A DNA stretch of 64,000 bases from a virus. The notes beneath the pieces were generated by a model. The model had not been told where the DNA came from and searched no databases. It worked only from the letters and a program-made list of their open reading frames with translations. The stretch spans positions 1 to 64,000 of the IMG/VR virus record IMGVR_UViG_3300029258_001212. One strand, given 5' to 3'. Every line of letters begins with the position of its first letter. Positions within the stretch are counted from its first letter, which is position 1. Shown here one piece after another: positions 46,706 to 54,563 of the stretch. The translations under genes and the position numbers were made by a program.

Positions 46706-48205
46706 ATGCAGGCAAGAGACATGGTGAAGGCCCCGGGCGGCTTCGGAGGCCAGGACCGGGTGGACGAGATCCTCAAGCAGAAGTGGGCGTGGCTCCTCGA
46801 CGGAATCGAGGAGGACTGGGATCGGCGCAACCTGGCGCGCCTCTTCGAGAACCAGATGAACCACCTCCGCGACGAGGTGCGGAAGTCCGGGATCATCAGC
46901 GAAGCCACCACCAAGGCGGCCGTGCCGGACTACGTGAAGTTCATCTTCCCGCTGGTCCGCCGCGTCTGGGCGAGCCTGTTCGCCAACGGCCTGGTGAGCG
47001 TCCAGCCGATGAGCGCCCCCATCGGCGGGATCTTCTTCTTCGAGTACAAGTACGGCACCACCAAGGGATCGGTCACCGCGGGTCAGAACATGATCCAGAA
47101 CTTCGACCGGTTCTACAGCTCGGAGCGCGTGTACCACGAGCTGGTGGACACCGGAGACGGTGCCACGGCCAACTACACCGGGACCCTGGACTGGTTCCCG
47201 GTGGTGCCGAAGGACAACTTCGGCCGCGCGGGCCTCGAGTTCACCACGGTGGACGTGTCCGACAACGTGCTCCGGATCTACGATGCGGACGGATCCGGCA
47301 CCCTGGCCGGTGACACGGGCGGCGCGTCCACGGTCACCTACGCCAGCGGCGACTTCAACATCACGTTCTCCGCGAACGTGAAGAACCTCACCCCCATCTA
47401 CGCCAACTACTGGTTCAGCATGGAGGCGGCCAGTGCCAACGTGCCGGAGGTGAACGTCGAGATCTCCCTCGAGCCCGTCCAGGCGTGGAGCCGCAAGCTC
47501 AAGGCGCTGTGGAGCTCGGAGGCGGCCGACGACATGCGCGCCATGCTCGGGCTCGACATCGAATCCGAGCTGGTGGGCGGCCTGGCCAGCGAGATCGGGC
47601 TGGAGATCGACCGCGAGATCATCCAGGACCTGTACGTGGCGGCGGACGCCGGCACCAACAAGGACACCTTCGACGCGACGGTGCCCCCCGGCCGGAGCCC
47701 GGTGGAGCACTACTCCGGGATCCTCACCAAGCTGGACAAGATCGCCACGGAGATCCACACCCGCACCAAGCGCGGTCCGGGCAACTTCATCGTGTGCGCG
47801 CCCGACGTGTCCACGGTGATCTCGGCCCTGAGCCGCCACGGCGACTTCAAGGGCGTGTTCTCCCAGACCGATCCCGTCCAGGGCATCGGCACCGGCGGGC
47901 GCCCCGGCTTCCCGCTCCCGAACGCCCCGCAGGGCTACGGGATCTTCGAGGCCGGCACGCTCCAGAACCGCTGGCGCGTGATCGTGGATCCGTACTTCGA
48001 GTCGGGCAAGGCCGTGGTCGGGCTCAAGGGGAGCACCTTCCTCGACAGCGGCTACGCCTACGCCCCCTACGTGGGGCTCCAGATCACCAGCACCTGGCTG
48101 GATCCGGGCAACTTCCAGGCCCGCAAGGGCCTCCGGACCCGGTACGCCACGAAGCTGATGAACAGCAACTTCTACGGCGCCCTCGAGGTGAACAACACCC
48201 CGTAG
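46706..48205 (+). CDS. Major capsid protein (T4 gp23-like)
   Basis: This 499-aa protein starts at ATG 46706 with TTAGGAGG. N-terminal propeptide of 66 residues, with a predicted prohead cleavage I-S-E66 before Ala67, close to the position in T4 gp23 (Glu65). The mature start (TKAAVPDYVKFIFPLVRRVW) and later SAPIGGIFFFEYKYG and YFESGKAVVGLKGSTFLDSG follow the gp23 HK97-like pattern. It would form the head shell. A strong hairpin follows at 48222. Confidence 0.9.
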   Translation: MQARDMVKAPGGFGGQDRVDEILKQKWAWLLDGIEEDWDRRNLARLFENQMNHLRDEVRKSGIISEATTKAAVPDYVKFIFPLVRRVWASLFANGLVSVQPMSAPIGGIFFFEYKYGTTKGSVTAGQNMIQNFDRFYSSERVYHELVDTGDGATANYTGTLDWFPVVPKDNFGRAGLEFTTVDVSDNVLRIYDADGSGTLAGDTGGASTVTYASGDFNITFSANVKNLTPIYANYWFSMEAASANVPEVNVEISLEPVQAWSRKLKALWSSEAADDMRAMLGLDIESELVGGLASEIGLEIDREIIQDLYVAADAGTNKDTFDATVPPGRSPVEHYSGILTKLDKIATEIHTRTKRGPGNFIVCAPDVSTVISALSRHGDFKGVFSQTDPVQGIGTGGRPGFPLPNAPQGYGIFEAGTLQNRWRVIVDPYFESGKAVVGLKGSTFLDSGYAYAPYVGLQITSTWLDPGNFQARKGLRTRYATKLMNSNFYGALEVNNTP

Positions 48206-48221
48206 CGTGAGATCGTGTCAA

Positions 48222-48272
48222 GGATCCCAACGGGGGTGACCACCTCCCGCGGCAGTCACCCCCGTTGGATCC
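48222..48272 (+). terminator. Long hairpin after the capsid gene
   Basis: GGATCCCAACGGGGGTGAC and GTCACCCCCGTTGGATCC pair over 18 bp with one bulged C around a 14-base loop. No T-run follows, so it may be an RNA-processing or attenuating structure rather than a classical terminator. It begins 17 bases after the capsid stop. Confidence 0.6.
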
Positions 48273-48311
48273 GACTTCAGGTTTCAGGCTACTGCGGAGG
48301 AGGATTCCAAG

Positions 48312-48872
48312 ATGAAAATCACCTGTGTGAATCGCAGTGCAGACCCCGTTCCGATGCCCGGAGCGGTGAGCTGTGCAGCGGGCACCACGAAGGCCCTCAC
48401 CGGTCGCACGGTGGACGAGGCGGCCCAGATGCAGGAGCTGTACGCCAGCTCCACCGTCCAGATCGTCTGCGAGCTCGAGGACGACGACTATCCGCCCATC
48501 GTCTGCGTGGCCAAAGCCCCGGCGGACCCGGCGGCGGACGCCACGGACCTGGCGGCCGTGGGGTTCGACCTTCAGGACCTGTACGGCAACGCCTACAGCA
48601 GCGACATGGCCATGTACTTCGGCGTGTTCGATGATGAGGACTGCCTCATCCCGTCCGAGGATGCCACGCTGGACACGGCGGCCACCGGCACCATCGACGC
48701 GGGCGCCGGGACGAATCTCCTGACGGTGACCCCCGACGCTGGCGTGCTTTCCGTGACGGTGAGCATCCCGGCGGCGGCCGATCAGGTGGTGTACCTGAAG
48801 GCGTGGGTTGTCGGCGGTCGCCGCATGGTGGACACGTCGGACCAGCACGCCGCGACGTTCAGCGTTTCCTAG
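48312..48872 (+). CDS. Head decoration or accessory protein candidate
   Basis: This 186-aa protein starts at ATG 48312, with GGAGGAGG upstream. The N-terminal 65 residues are a small beta domain with VNRSADPVPM and the C-terminal 110 are Ala/Thr/Val-rich beta-strands (LLTVTPDAGVLSVTVSIPAA), like an Ig-like or bulb domain. Located right behind the capsid gene, where decoration proteins are common. No family match. Confidence 0.65.
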   Translation: MKITCVNRSADPVPMPGAVSCAAGTTKALTGRTVDEAAQMQELYASSTVQIVCELEDDDYPPIVCVAKAPADPAADATDLAAVGFDLQDLYGNAYSSDMAMYFGVFDDEDCLIPSEDATLDTAATGTIDAGAGTNLLTVTPDAGVLSVTVSIPAAADQVVYLKAWVVGGRRMVDTSDQHAATFSVS

Positions 48873-48946
48873 CATCTGGCGGAACACGCCGGTGCCCGGC
48901 CTACCTCAGATTGGACATTCGATGAGAACGTAGGGAGGAGTATGCC

Positions 48947-49585
48947 ATGGCCACCCGAGCCAACGCACGGAAGTACAAACGCAACCCCGAGTACCCCGCG
49001 GAGCGGTTTAAGCTCAACGGGGTGCTGTTCACCGATGAGACCGTGGTGGAGGGAGACCACTGGGAGAAGTACACCACCCAGCTTTTCCCCAACATCCCCC
49101 CGCAGCTCGTCTACGCGCCCTCGGGTGACCAGGTGACCACCGGGGGCACGGCCCGGGCCGAGCGCCCCCAGCGCGACGTGGAGCCCCCCAAAGGCACCAC
49201 CACGGCAGCCTTCAAGCGCAGCGAGGAGGAGCCGGCGGCCGGGGACGGCAAGAAGACCCTGGTAGAGACCGGCTCCAAACCCAAGCCGGCTTCGAAGCAG
49301 GCCATCGTTCCCCCGGAACCGGAACCGGAACCGGAGCCCGAGCCCGAGCCCGAAGAGGAGCTCGAGGACGATGTGGAGCCGGAGGACCTGACGGTGATCA
49401 ATGGCGTGGGCGACAGCCGGGCCGAGTCCCTGGCGGAGGCAGGCTTCCCCACGGTGCAATCCGTGGCCAACGCGGACCCGGCGGTGCTCCTCCATGGTGT
49501 GCGTGAGACCGGGGCTCGCATGAACCTCGCCACGGCTCGCACCATCGTGCGCCAGGCCAAGGTGGCGGCCGGTCGGAAGGAATAA
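48947..49585 (+). CDS. Virion-like protein with Pro/Glu linker and helix-hairpin-helix tail
   Basis: This 212-aa protein starts at ATG 48947. N-terminal beta domain (ERFKLNGVLFTDETVVEGDHWE), then basic/acidic linker, an EPEPEPEPEPEP run, and a C-terminal helix-hairpin-helix segment (DLTVINGVGDSRAESLAEAG, then VRETGARMNLATARTIV). HhH domains bind DNA non-specifically. A tethered HhH could touch DNA or another head protein. Ends the capsid module before element D. Confidence 0.7.
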   Translation: MATRANARKYKRNPEYPAERFKLNGVLFTDETVVEGDHWEKYTTQLFPNIPPQLVYAPSGDQVTTGGTARAERPQRDVEPPKGTTTAAFKRSEEEPAAGDGKKTLVETGSKPKPASKQAIVPPEPEPEPEPEPEPEEELEDDVEPEDLTVINGVGDSRAESLAEAGFPTVQSVANADPAVLLHGVRETGARMNLATARTIVRQAKVAAGRKE

Positions 49586-49604
49586 AGCAAGAGGGGCAGC
49601 GAAT

Positions 49605-49672
49605 ACCCTCTTGATTCTTATCTCTGAAGGATAGAGATAAGGTTAATTAAGAAGAAGCAACACCCGTGCCAA
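49605..49672 (-). promoter_or_regulatory. Recurrent element copy D (reverse orientation)
   Basis: Minus-strand TGGCACG (49665-49671) and TTGCTT (49655-49660), ten bases GG to GC. Perfect 9-bp stem CTTATCTCT (49617-49625) with AGAGATAAG (49633-49641) around a 7-base loop whose sequence differs from other copies. On the + strand, TTGATT (49611-49616) with GATAAG 19 bases further could be a sigma70-like pair reading toward the gene at 49686. Confidence 0.6.
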
Positions 49673-49685
49673 AGTGGAGGCACCC

Positions 49686-50486
49686 ATGATCTGGCCGACT
49701 CGCCCCCGACTTTGGGGCACCTACCTGGACGAGGTTGCGGTCCACAGTGACCCGGCCAAGCGGTTCCCTCCGCCCAGGGACCTGAACAACATCATCCAGG
49801 CCCATGCCTTCAAGACCTACGGCCAGGACAACAACACCAAGCGGGTGGCGATCAAGGGCTTCCAACGGCTCCTCAAGGGGCTCCGCTACAAGTACCGGAA
49901 CGATCCCACCATGGACCTGCACAGCGAGGAGTTTTTCACTCGTCTGGCGCGGGCCTCGAGGCGCTGGTGGGAGTCCAAGGGCCAGGCGGAGTACGAGAAG
50001 CTCATGGGCTTCCGGAAGCGCAAGCGGCGCAACATCAGGGCCGGGCGCGCACGCAAGCGCGCGGAGCTCATGGCCAAGGCCGAAAAGGAAGCGGCAGCGG
50101 CGGCGGCGAACGAATGGAGAGATCCGCTGTTCGGTGTTGTCCAGGACGTGATCACCGGCAACACCTGGGAGGGCGAGTACGCTCGCACCGTGCTGGGCGA
50201 GAAGCGCAAGGCGCCGAAGGTCCGCGGCAAGGTGAAGCGCGGCTCCACGGTGGAAGTGGTGGCTGCCAGGGGCCAGGACAAGCCGTTCCACGGAATGCGT
50301 GGTGAGGTGGTAGGCACCCGCCCCCATTTCGTCACCGTCAACTTCCCGGCCCTCGGTGAGATCGATGTGTTCACCGACAGTGTGCGCCTGGTGGAGCACA
50401 CCGAGCTCGAGGGGTGGCCGGCATGGGTGGTACAGGAAGATCTCGACGCTGTGGAGCTCGAGGGGGACCTGGATACGGGGTACTAG
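49686..50486 (+). CDS. KOW-like domain protein of the neck module
   Basis: This 266-aa protein starts at ATG 49686 (GTGGAGG upstream). The N-terminal half is basic and helical (FKTYGQDNNTKRVAIKGFQR). The middle is very Lys/Arg/Ala-rich (AELMAKAEKEAAAAAANEW). The C-terminal part (GSTVEVVAARGQDKPFHGMR, then a beta strand) looks like a KOW/SH3-like beta barrel found in RNA-associated proteins. Located between capsid and neck genes; specific role unknown. Confidence 0.65.
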   Translation: MIWPTRPRLWGTYLDEVAVHSDPAKRFPPPRDLNNIIQAHAFKTYGQDNNTKRVAIKGFQRLLKGLRYKYRNDPTMDLHSEEFFTRLARASRRWWESKGQAEYEKLMGFRKRKRRNIRAGRARKRAELMAKAEKEAAAAAANEWRDPLFGVVQDVITGNTWEGEYARTVLGEKRKAPKVRGKVKRGSTVEVVAARGQDKPFHGMRGEVVGTRPHFVTVNFPALGEIDVFTDSVRLVEHTELEGWPAWVVQEDLDAVELEGDLDTGY

Positions 50487-51242
50487 ATGGCCACACTGGG
50501 CATCGAAAATATCCGCTCGTTCATTATGCGGAAGCTGGGTCACCCGGTGGTCTGCGTGGAGCTGGACGAGGAGCAGGTGGACCAGGCGATCACCGATGCG
50601 TTCATCTGGTGGAGCGCCTACAGGGGTTGGTACAAGGAGGCCGAGCTCCAACTGGTCATTGACCAGTCCGAGTACGATCTGAGCGCGGTAGATCCGCCCG
50701 TGGTGGGCATCATCGACATTTACTTCGTGGCGGACTACGGGTGGGACTTGGAGTACCTGTGGGAGGGGTTCCTGGACGTGAACGGTTACCCCTATGACTG
50801 GTATCTCCAGAATGAAGGCCAGGGTGGTTTCTACAGTGGGATCGTCCAGTGGCAACAGATGAGGGAGACGGGCGCGCGGGTGCTGTCCGTGGACGCGGAC
50901 TGGATTTTCAACTCGCAAACGAAGGTGCTCACCATCACACCGCGTCCGAGCGACAATATGGTGGCACAGAAGATCGTCTACAAGTACGAGACCCCGTTCG
51001 ATTCGAAGTACCTATCCATGGTGCCTCCCCAGGATGCGTTCCTGATCAGAGAGCGCGCACTGGCGGAGTCCAAGTACATCTTGGGGCGCATCCGAGGCAA
51101 GTACACCGGGGGCTTACCGGCGGCTCAAGGCAACGTGAGCCTGGACGGCGACAACCTACTCCAGGAGGCCCAGGCGGACTTTGACCGGCTGGACAGGGAG
51201 CTCATGGCCCTGATGCCTCCGCCGGCCATCATCACCGGGTAG
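50487..51242 (+). CDS. Neck/head-completion protein (T4 gp13-like)
   Basis: This 251-aa protein starts directly after the previous stop. It begins with a helical segment, then VVCVELDEEQVDQAITDAFIWW, a segment typical of gp13-type neck proteins (E-L-x-x-x-Q-I/V-x-x-x-I-x-x-A), and a beta-rich centre. It probably sits between portal and tail. Family named on the basis of that motif and its position. Confidence 0.7.
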   Translation: MATLGIENIRSFIMRKLGHPVVCVELDEEQVDQAITDAFIWWSAYRGWYKEAELQLVIDQSEYDLSAVDPPVVGIIDIYFVADYGWDLEYLWEGFLDVNGYPYDWYLQNEGQGGFYSGIVQWQQMRETGARVLSVDADWIFNSQTKVLTITPRPSDNMVAQKIVYKYETPFDSKYLSMVPPQDAFLIRERALAESKYILGRIRGKYTGGLPAAQGNVSLDGDNLLQEAQADFDRLDRELMALMPPPAIITG

Positions 51243-51253
51243 AGGAGACCCAC

Positions 51254-51568
51254 ATGGCGAAAAAGATCACCGAGGACTTCCAGGAGCTCCAGGAGATGGT
51301 GCTCGGGACCACGCAGCCCCAGCAAAGGGTCTACGGGGTGCAACCCTACGAGCATCCGACCTACAAGGGCATGAAGTGGAGCTGGGGCCACCTCGGGTTC
51401 CTGGATGGGCACGAATACTACCTCCGGAACGGCGCCCTGTATCGCGCCCCGGTGTACTCCGCTTTCGACTTCGAGACGGGGTGCCGGTGGGGCGAGCTGG
51501 TGGCCAAGGGCAAGGGCGTGAAGCCCTACATCGCGTCCCTGTGGGATCGCGGGATGGTGGAGGCGTAG
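51254..51568 (+). CDS. Small connector-region protein, unknown
   Basis: This 104-aa protein starts at ATG 51254 (AGAGGAGACC upstream). Tyr/Gly-rich middle (KWSWGHLGFLDGHEYYLRNG). No family recognised. Position suggests a structural role. Confidence 0.6.
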   Translation: MAKKITEDFQELQEMVLGTTQPQQRVYGVQPYEHPTYKGMKWSWGHLGFLDGHEYYLRNGALYRAPVYSAFDFETGCRWGELVAKGKGVKPYIASLWDRGMVEA

Positions 51569-51569
51569 C

Positions 51570-51977
51570 ATGTTCGCAATCACCCAGGTCATGGACGTTG
51601 GCGACAACTTCGATGGGGCCCTCCCGGGCACTGATCCGGTCACCACAAACGGTGTGAAGGTGTACCCCAAGGACGACGTGGACAGCCATGGTGGTCTGTT
51701 CGAATTCACCGGCTCGGAGAACCGGGCTGTGGACGTGCGGGGGTTCCAGTTCAAGGGCGCCGGGCAGTCCACCTGGACTCTCAACATCGTGGACCCGGTG
51801 GCCGGGGACATGGCGTGGCTCACGGGCACCTCGAGCGTGGTGTACGTGCTCCTTGCTGCGGATCGGATCACCCTCCTGCCCGGCCAGAAGCTCAAGCTGG
51901 TGACCACGGGCACGCCCAGCACCACCGAGCTCCGGGCCACCGTGATGTTCGCCCCGGCGGCCCTCGGGGAGACCTGA
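51570..51977 (+). CDS. Small beta-rich virion protein
   Basis: This 135-aa protein is almost entirely beta-strand (FEFTGSENRAVDVRGFQFKG, STWTLNIVDPVAG). Its size and composition resemble the gene at 58614. Probably a decoration or fibre-associated protein. It overlaps the next start (TGATG). Confidence 0.6.
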   Translation: MFAITQVMDVGDNFDGALPGTDPVTTNGVKVYPKDDVDSHGGLFEFTGSENRAVDVRGFQFKGAGQSTWTLNIVDPVAGDMAWLTGTSSVVYVLLAADRITLLPGQKLKLVTTGTPSTTELRATVMFAPAALGET

Positions 51978-52897
51978 TGCAGCTCCGCGAGCGTCTACAC
52001 GCGGCCGGCGCCTTGGTGACCGAAGCCAAGGCGCGGTTCATCGGCGGGAAGTACAGGGCCACGCTCAGGAAAGACCAGTACGATCCGGCAGACTACCGCT
52101 ACAGCCCTCCCCCGGAGGACATTGACTCGCTTCTCAAGCGGGCCGAAAGGCACCTCACCAGGTGGGGCTCCTGGGGAGATCTCAAGTACGGCTACGATGG
52201 GCCGATCCAGGACGATGGAAAGGCGTGGGAGACCCACGGCAAGGCCGAGCGCATGATCGACTCTTGGGCCCGGGCGGCGAAGTACCGGCGCGAGAGCTCA
52301 CCGAACGGTGTCGTGTGGGTGCGGGGTGCCACGGATCCCGTGATTCGGCTCACCAGGGAGCACTCGGACGAGACCGCGTGGCGCGACGATGAGCGCGCCT
52401 ACCGGATGTACCTGCGTGACGGTGGAGAGCCCGGCTACTACGCGCGGATGACTCTCCTCATGTACGATAGCCCCGAGGGGTCTCGCCTCCTAAGCCACAT
52501 CAGTGACCGACAGGACAAGACGGTCATGGACTGGGAAACGGACGCCAGCAAGCTCCGCGACTGGTTCAAGAAGCTCAGGATGCGTCACCAGAAGCGCGTG
52601 TCTATTTCGGGCATCCGGGACAAGGCCCATCGGTTCAACGCTGACATGGATACGGCGCAGCTCCAGAAGCTCCTGGGAGTGGTAACGCGGTTCGCCAGGC
52701 GCTACCCCCAGCTTCAGGACGCCACCGAGCAACAGCCAGGTGAGCGCGAATTCGTCAAGGCCGTGTTCAGGCGGTGGGAGATGCCAGACCGTTCGGCTGG
52801 CATCGTGGTGCGCGCGGACGAGTACAACCCCAAGAACAAGCAACGGCGGCGCAAGGATCACAACGTGACCATTCTCCTGTGGCCGTCTCTGGGATGA
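51977..52897 (+). CDS. Leader-bearing internal protein
   Basis: This 306-aa protein starts at ATG 51977. Leader LRERLHAAGALVTE ends at Glu16 before Ala17, then a basic alpha/beta mature part (FIGGKYRATLRKDQYDPADY) with YYARMTLLMYDSPEG and a helical C-terminus. Its position inside the neck module shows that the leader-bearing family is not limited to the 21-39 kb block. Confidence 0.7.
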   Translation: MQLRERLHAAGALVTEAKARFIGGKYRATLRKDQYDPADYRYSPPPEDIDSLLKRAERHLTRWGSWGDLKYGYDGPIQDDGKAWETHGKAERMIDSWARAAKYRRESSPNGVVWVRGATDPVIRLTREHSDETAWRDDERAYRMYLRDGGEPGYYARMTLLMYDSPEGSRLLSHISDRQDKTVMDWETDASKLRDWFKKLRMRHQKRVSISGIRDKAHRFNADMDTAQLQKLLGVVTRFARRYPQLQDATEQQPGEREFVKAVFRRWEMPDRSAGIVVRADEYNPKNKQRRRKDHNVTILLWPSLG

Positions 52898-52902
52898 GGA
52901 CC

Positions 52903-53358
52903 ATGAACGACACCATTGACAGAATTCGCCAAGTGGGAGCTCTCACCGAGGAGGCCGAGAACCTGTTTGAGGGGCGCCCGAAGCCCGGCCCGATGTGCCG
53001 GAAGATCGTCAAGGGTCTCCTGGCGGCCGGCTTCACCAAGTCCAAGTCCCGGATGGGGATGGGCGCCACCGGCGCCACCTACACCAACCCCCAGGGGGAC
53101 ATTTTCTCCAAGGATGTGCAGGTGCCACAGGATCCGGTTTCGGTGCTCGGCGGCTCGCGTCCACAGGCGGACCCGAAGCGCGTCCAGGCGGCCGAGAAAA
53201 CCGTCCGGAAGATCGCCGGCCAGGTGGGCGTCACCGAGAAACAGAACATCGGCAACCGGGTGGCCCTGAGCGAGCCAGGCGGCCACCCCAAGGTCTGGTA
53301 TCACACCACGCCGGGCGGCACGTTCTACGTGGACGTGGACTACACCACCGACTACTAG
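52903..53358 (+). CDS. Small leader-bearing internal protein
   Basis: This 151-aa protein starts at ATG 52903. Leader IDRIRQVGALTEE ends at Glu17 before Ala18. The mature part is basic and Gly/Ser-rich (SKSRMGMGATGATYTN) with a helical segment and a beta-rich end (FYVDVDYTTDY). Last gene before element E. Confidence 0.7.
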   Translation: MNDTIDRIRQVGALTEEAENLFEGRPKPGPMCRKIVKGLLAAGFTKSKSRMGMGATGATYTNPQGDIFSKDVQVPQDPVSVLGGSRPQADPKRVQAAEKTVRKIAGQVGVTEKQNIGNRVALSEPGGHPKVWYHTTPGGTFYVDVDYTTDY

Positions 53359-53360
53359 AC

Positions 53361-53430
53361 TTGGCACGGGTGTTGCTTCTGCTTAATTAACCTTATCTCT
53401 CCCTTTGGAGAGTAAGAGTCAAGAGGGTCT
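53361..53430 (+). promoter_or_regulatory. Recurrent element copy E
   Basis: TGGCACG (53362-53368), TTGCTT (53373-53378), consensus sigma54-type spacing. TTAATTAA follows, then the stem CTTATCTCTCC / GGAGAGTAAG (53392-53416), identical to copy B in reverse. AGTCAA (53417-53422) reads TTGACT on the other strand. It starts two bases after a stop and faces the gene at 53443. Confidence 0.6.
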
Positions 53431-53442
53431 CCGGAGGACAGA

Positions 53443-54147
53443 ATGGAAATCAAGGACCGATTGCAGAGCGCAGTGGACCAGGTGAACGAGGCGGAGCACT
53501 TCGGGGAGATGGCCCAGTCAACGCGGGAGGCGCTTCCGGACAAGGACTTCGCCATCCCCGGTGAGCGGCTGTTCCCGATTCAAAGCGCGAAGCAGGCGAT
53601 GACCGCGCTGACCTACGCCACGTGGCCCGACAACAAGAAACACAAGGACCAGGTGTTCAAGGCCGTCAAGAAGCGGTGGCCCAAGGTCTGGGAGCGGTTC
53701 CGTGGCAAGGGGAAGCGCAAGGGGAAGCGGCGCGGGCGCACCGAGTCCATCGGCACCCTCGGGGATCGCGCGGACGTGCGCGAGCGACTGGGTGCGATGC
53801 GTGGTCTCCTGGCGGATGGCCAGCGCCTCGGTGGCGGGAAACCACAGGGCGTGCCTGGTGCCCCGGAGGATCCCAACAGCATCGCGGCCATGTTCGCCCA
53901 TGAGAGCGAGGATCTCACCGAGGCACGCAGGAAAGGAGACCCACGCCGTGCCCTCAAGGTGTGGAATGACTTTCTATCCAAGATCGCCATGAGCGACGAC
54001 TTCCCCAGGGAGAGGCGGAAGCACCTCAACCCGGCCCAGCAAGCCACGGTGGATCAATTCCATGGCTCTCTCCGCCAGGCCCATGCTGCACTGAACAACT
54101 GGGTACACCAGGTGTCCACTGGCTCCTGGGAGCGAGGCGACCGATGA
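53443..54147 (+). CDS. Leader-bearing protein with DUF6582-like segment
   Basis: This 234-aa protein starts at ATG 53443 (CCGGAGG upstream). Leader KDRLQSAVDQVNE ends at Glu16 before Ala17. Residues 33-85 (DKDFAIPGERLFPIQSAKQ, then QVFKAVKKRWPKVW) fit a DUF6582-like segment seen in phage proteins. A very basic stretch and an internal site LTE160 before Ala161 separate a C-terminal helical domain. First gene after element E. Confidence 0.7.
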   Translation: MEIKDRLQSAVDQVNEAEHFGEMAQSTREALPDKDFAIPGERLFPIQSAKQAMTALTYATWPDNKKHKDQVFKAVKKRWPKVWERFRGKGKRKGKRRGRTESIGTLGDRADVRERLGAMRGLLADGQRLGGGKPQGVPGAPEDPNSIAAMFAHESEDLTEARRKGDPRRALKVWNDFLSKIAMSDDFPRERRKHLNPAQQATVDQFHGSLRQAHAALNNWVHQVSTGSWERGDR

Positions 54148-54560
54148 GCATCCGCGAGCTCTATGAGGACTTGTCCCACCAGCTCGAGGACGAGGGGGAG
54201 TGGGAGCTCTGGACGCACCCGGAGCCGGAGATCACCGGGGAGCCGTCCTGGGTGTTCGATGGTGGCAAGCGCCTGGTGCCCATCCGCGAGAAGAAAGACG
54301 CGGAGGGTAAACTGGACAGCAAGAACCCCCGTGGGATCCGCCGGTGCGTGGTGGACGTGTACCAGAAAGGCGAAAAGGGCAAGGAGGGCCTATCCCGAGC
54401 GTTCGCCATCTGCACGGCGGCCATGCAAAAGGCTGGACAGGTACGCAAGGGCTCCCGCAAGCTGACAAGGAAGGGAACCGGCCGCGCTACCTACTTCGCT
54501 CGCCAGGGTGACGCGGCTGACAAGGATGCGGAGTACGAGAAGATCGTGAAAGGTGTGTAG
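54144..54560 (+). CDS. Unknown phage protein with AFAICTA motif
   Basis: This 138-aa protein starts at ATG 54144 (ATGA overlap). An acidic N-terminus (IRELYEDLSHQLEDEGE) may be leader-like. The middle contains CVVDVYQKG, then LSRAFAICTAAMQKAG and a basic end, a pattern seen in other large-phage proteins. Function unknown. Confidence 0.65.
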   Translation: MSIRELYEDLSHQLEDEGEWELWTHPEPEITGEPSWVFDGGKRLVPIREKKDAEGKLDSKNPRGIRRCVVDVYQKGEKGKEGLSRAFAICTAAMQKAGQVRKGSRKLTRKGTGRATYFARQGDAADKDAEYEKIVKGV

Positions 54561-54563
54561 CCC

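Noticed and set aside
49300-49360. Tandem GAACCG/GAGCCC repeats
   Set aside because: They encode the Pro/Glu rod of the gene at 48947 and are explained by the protein sequence.
1031-53430. Recurring element as a mobile element or CRISPR repeat
   Set aside because: Copies are about 70 bp, far apart, without spacers, transposase or target duplications.
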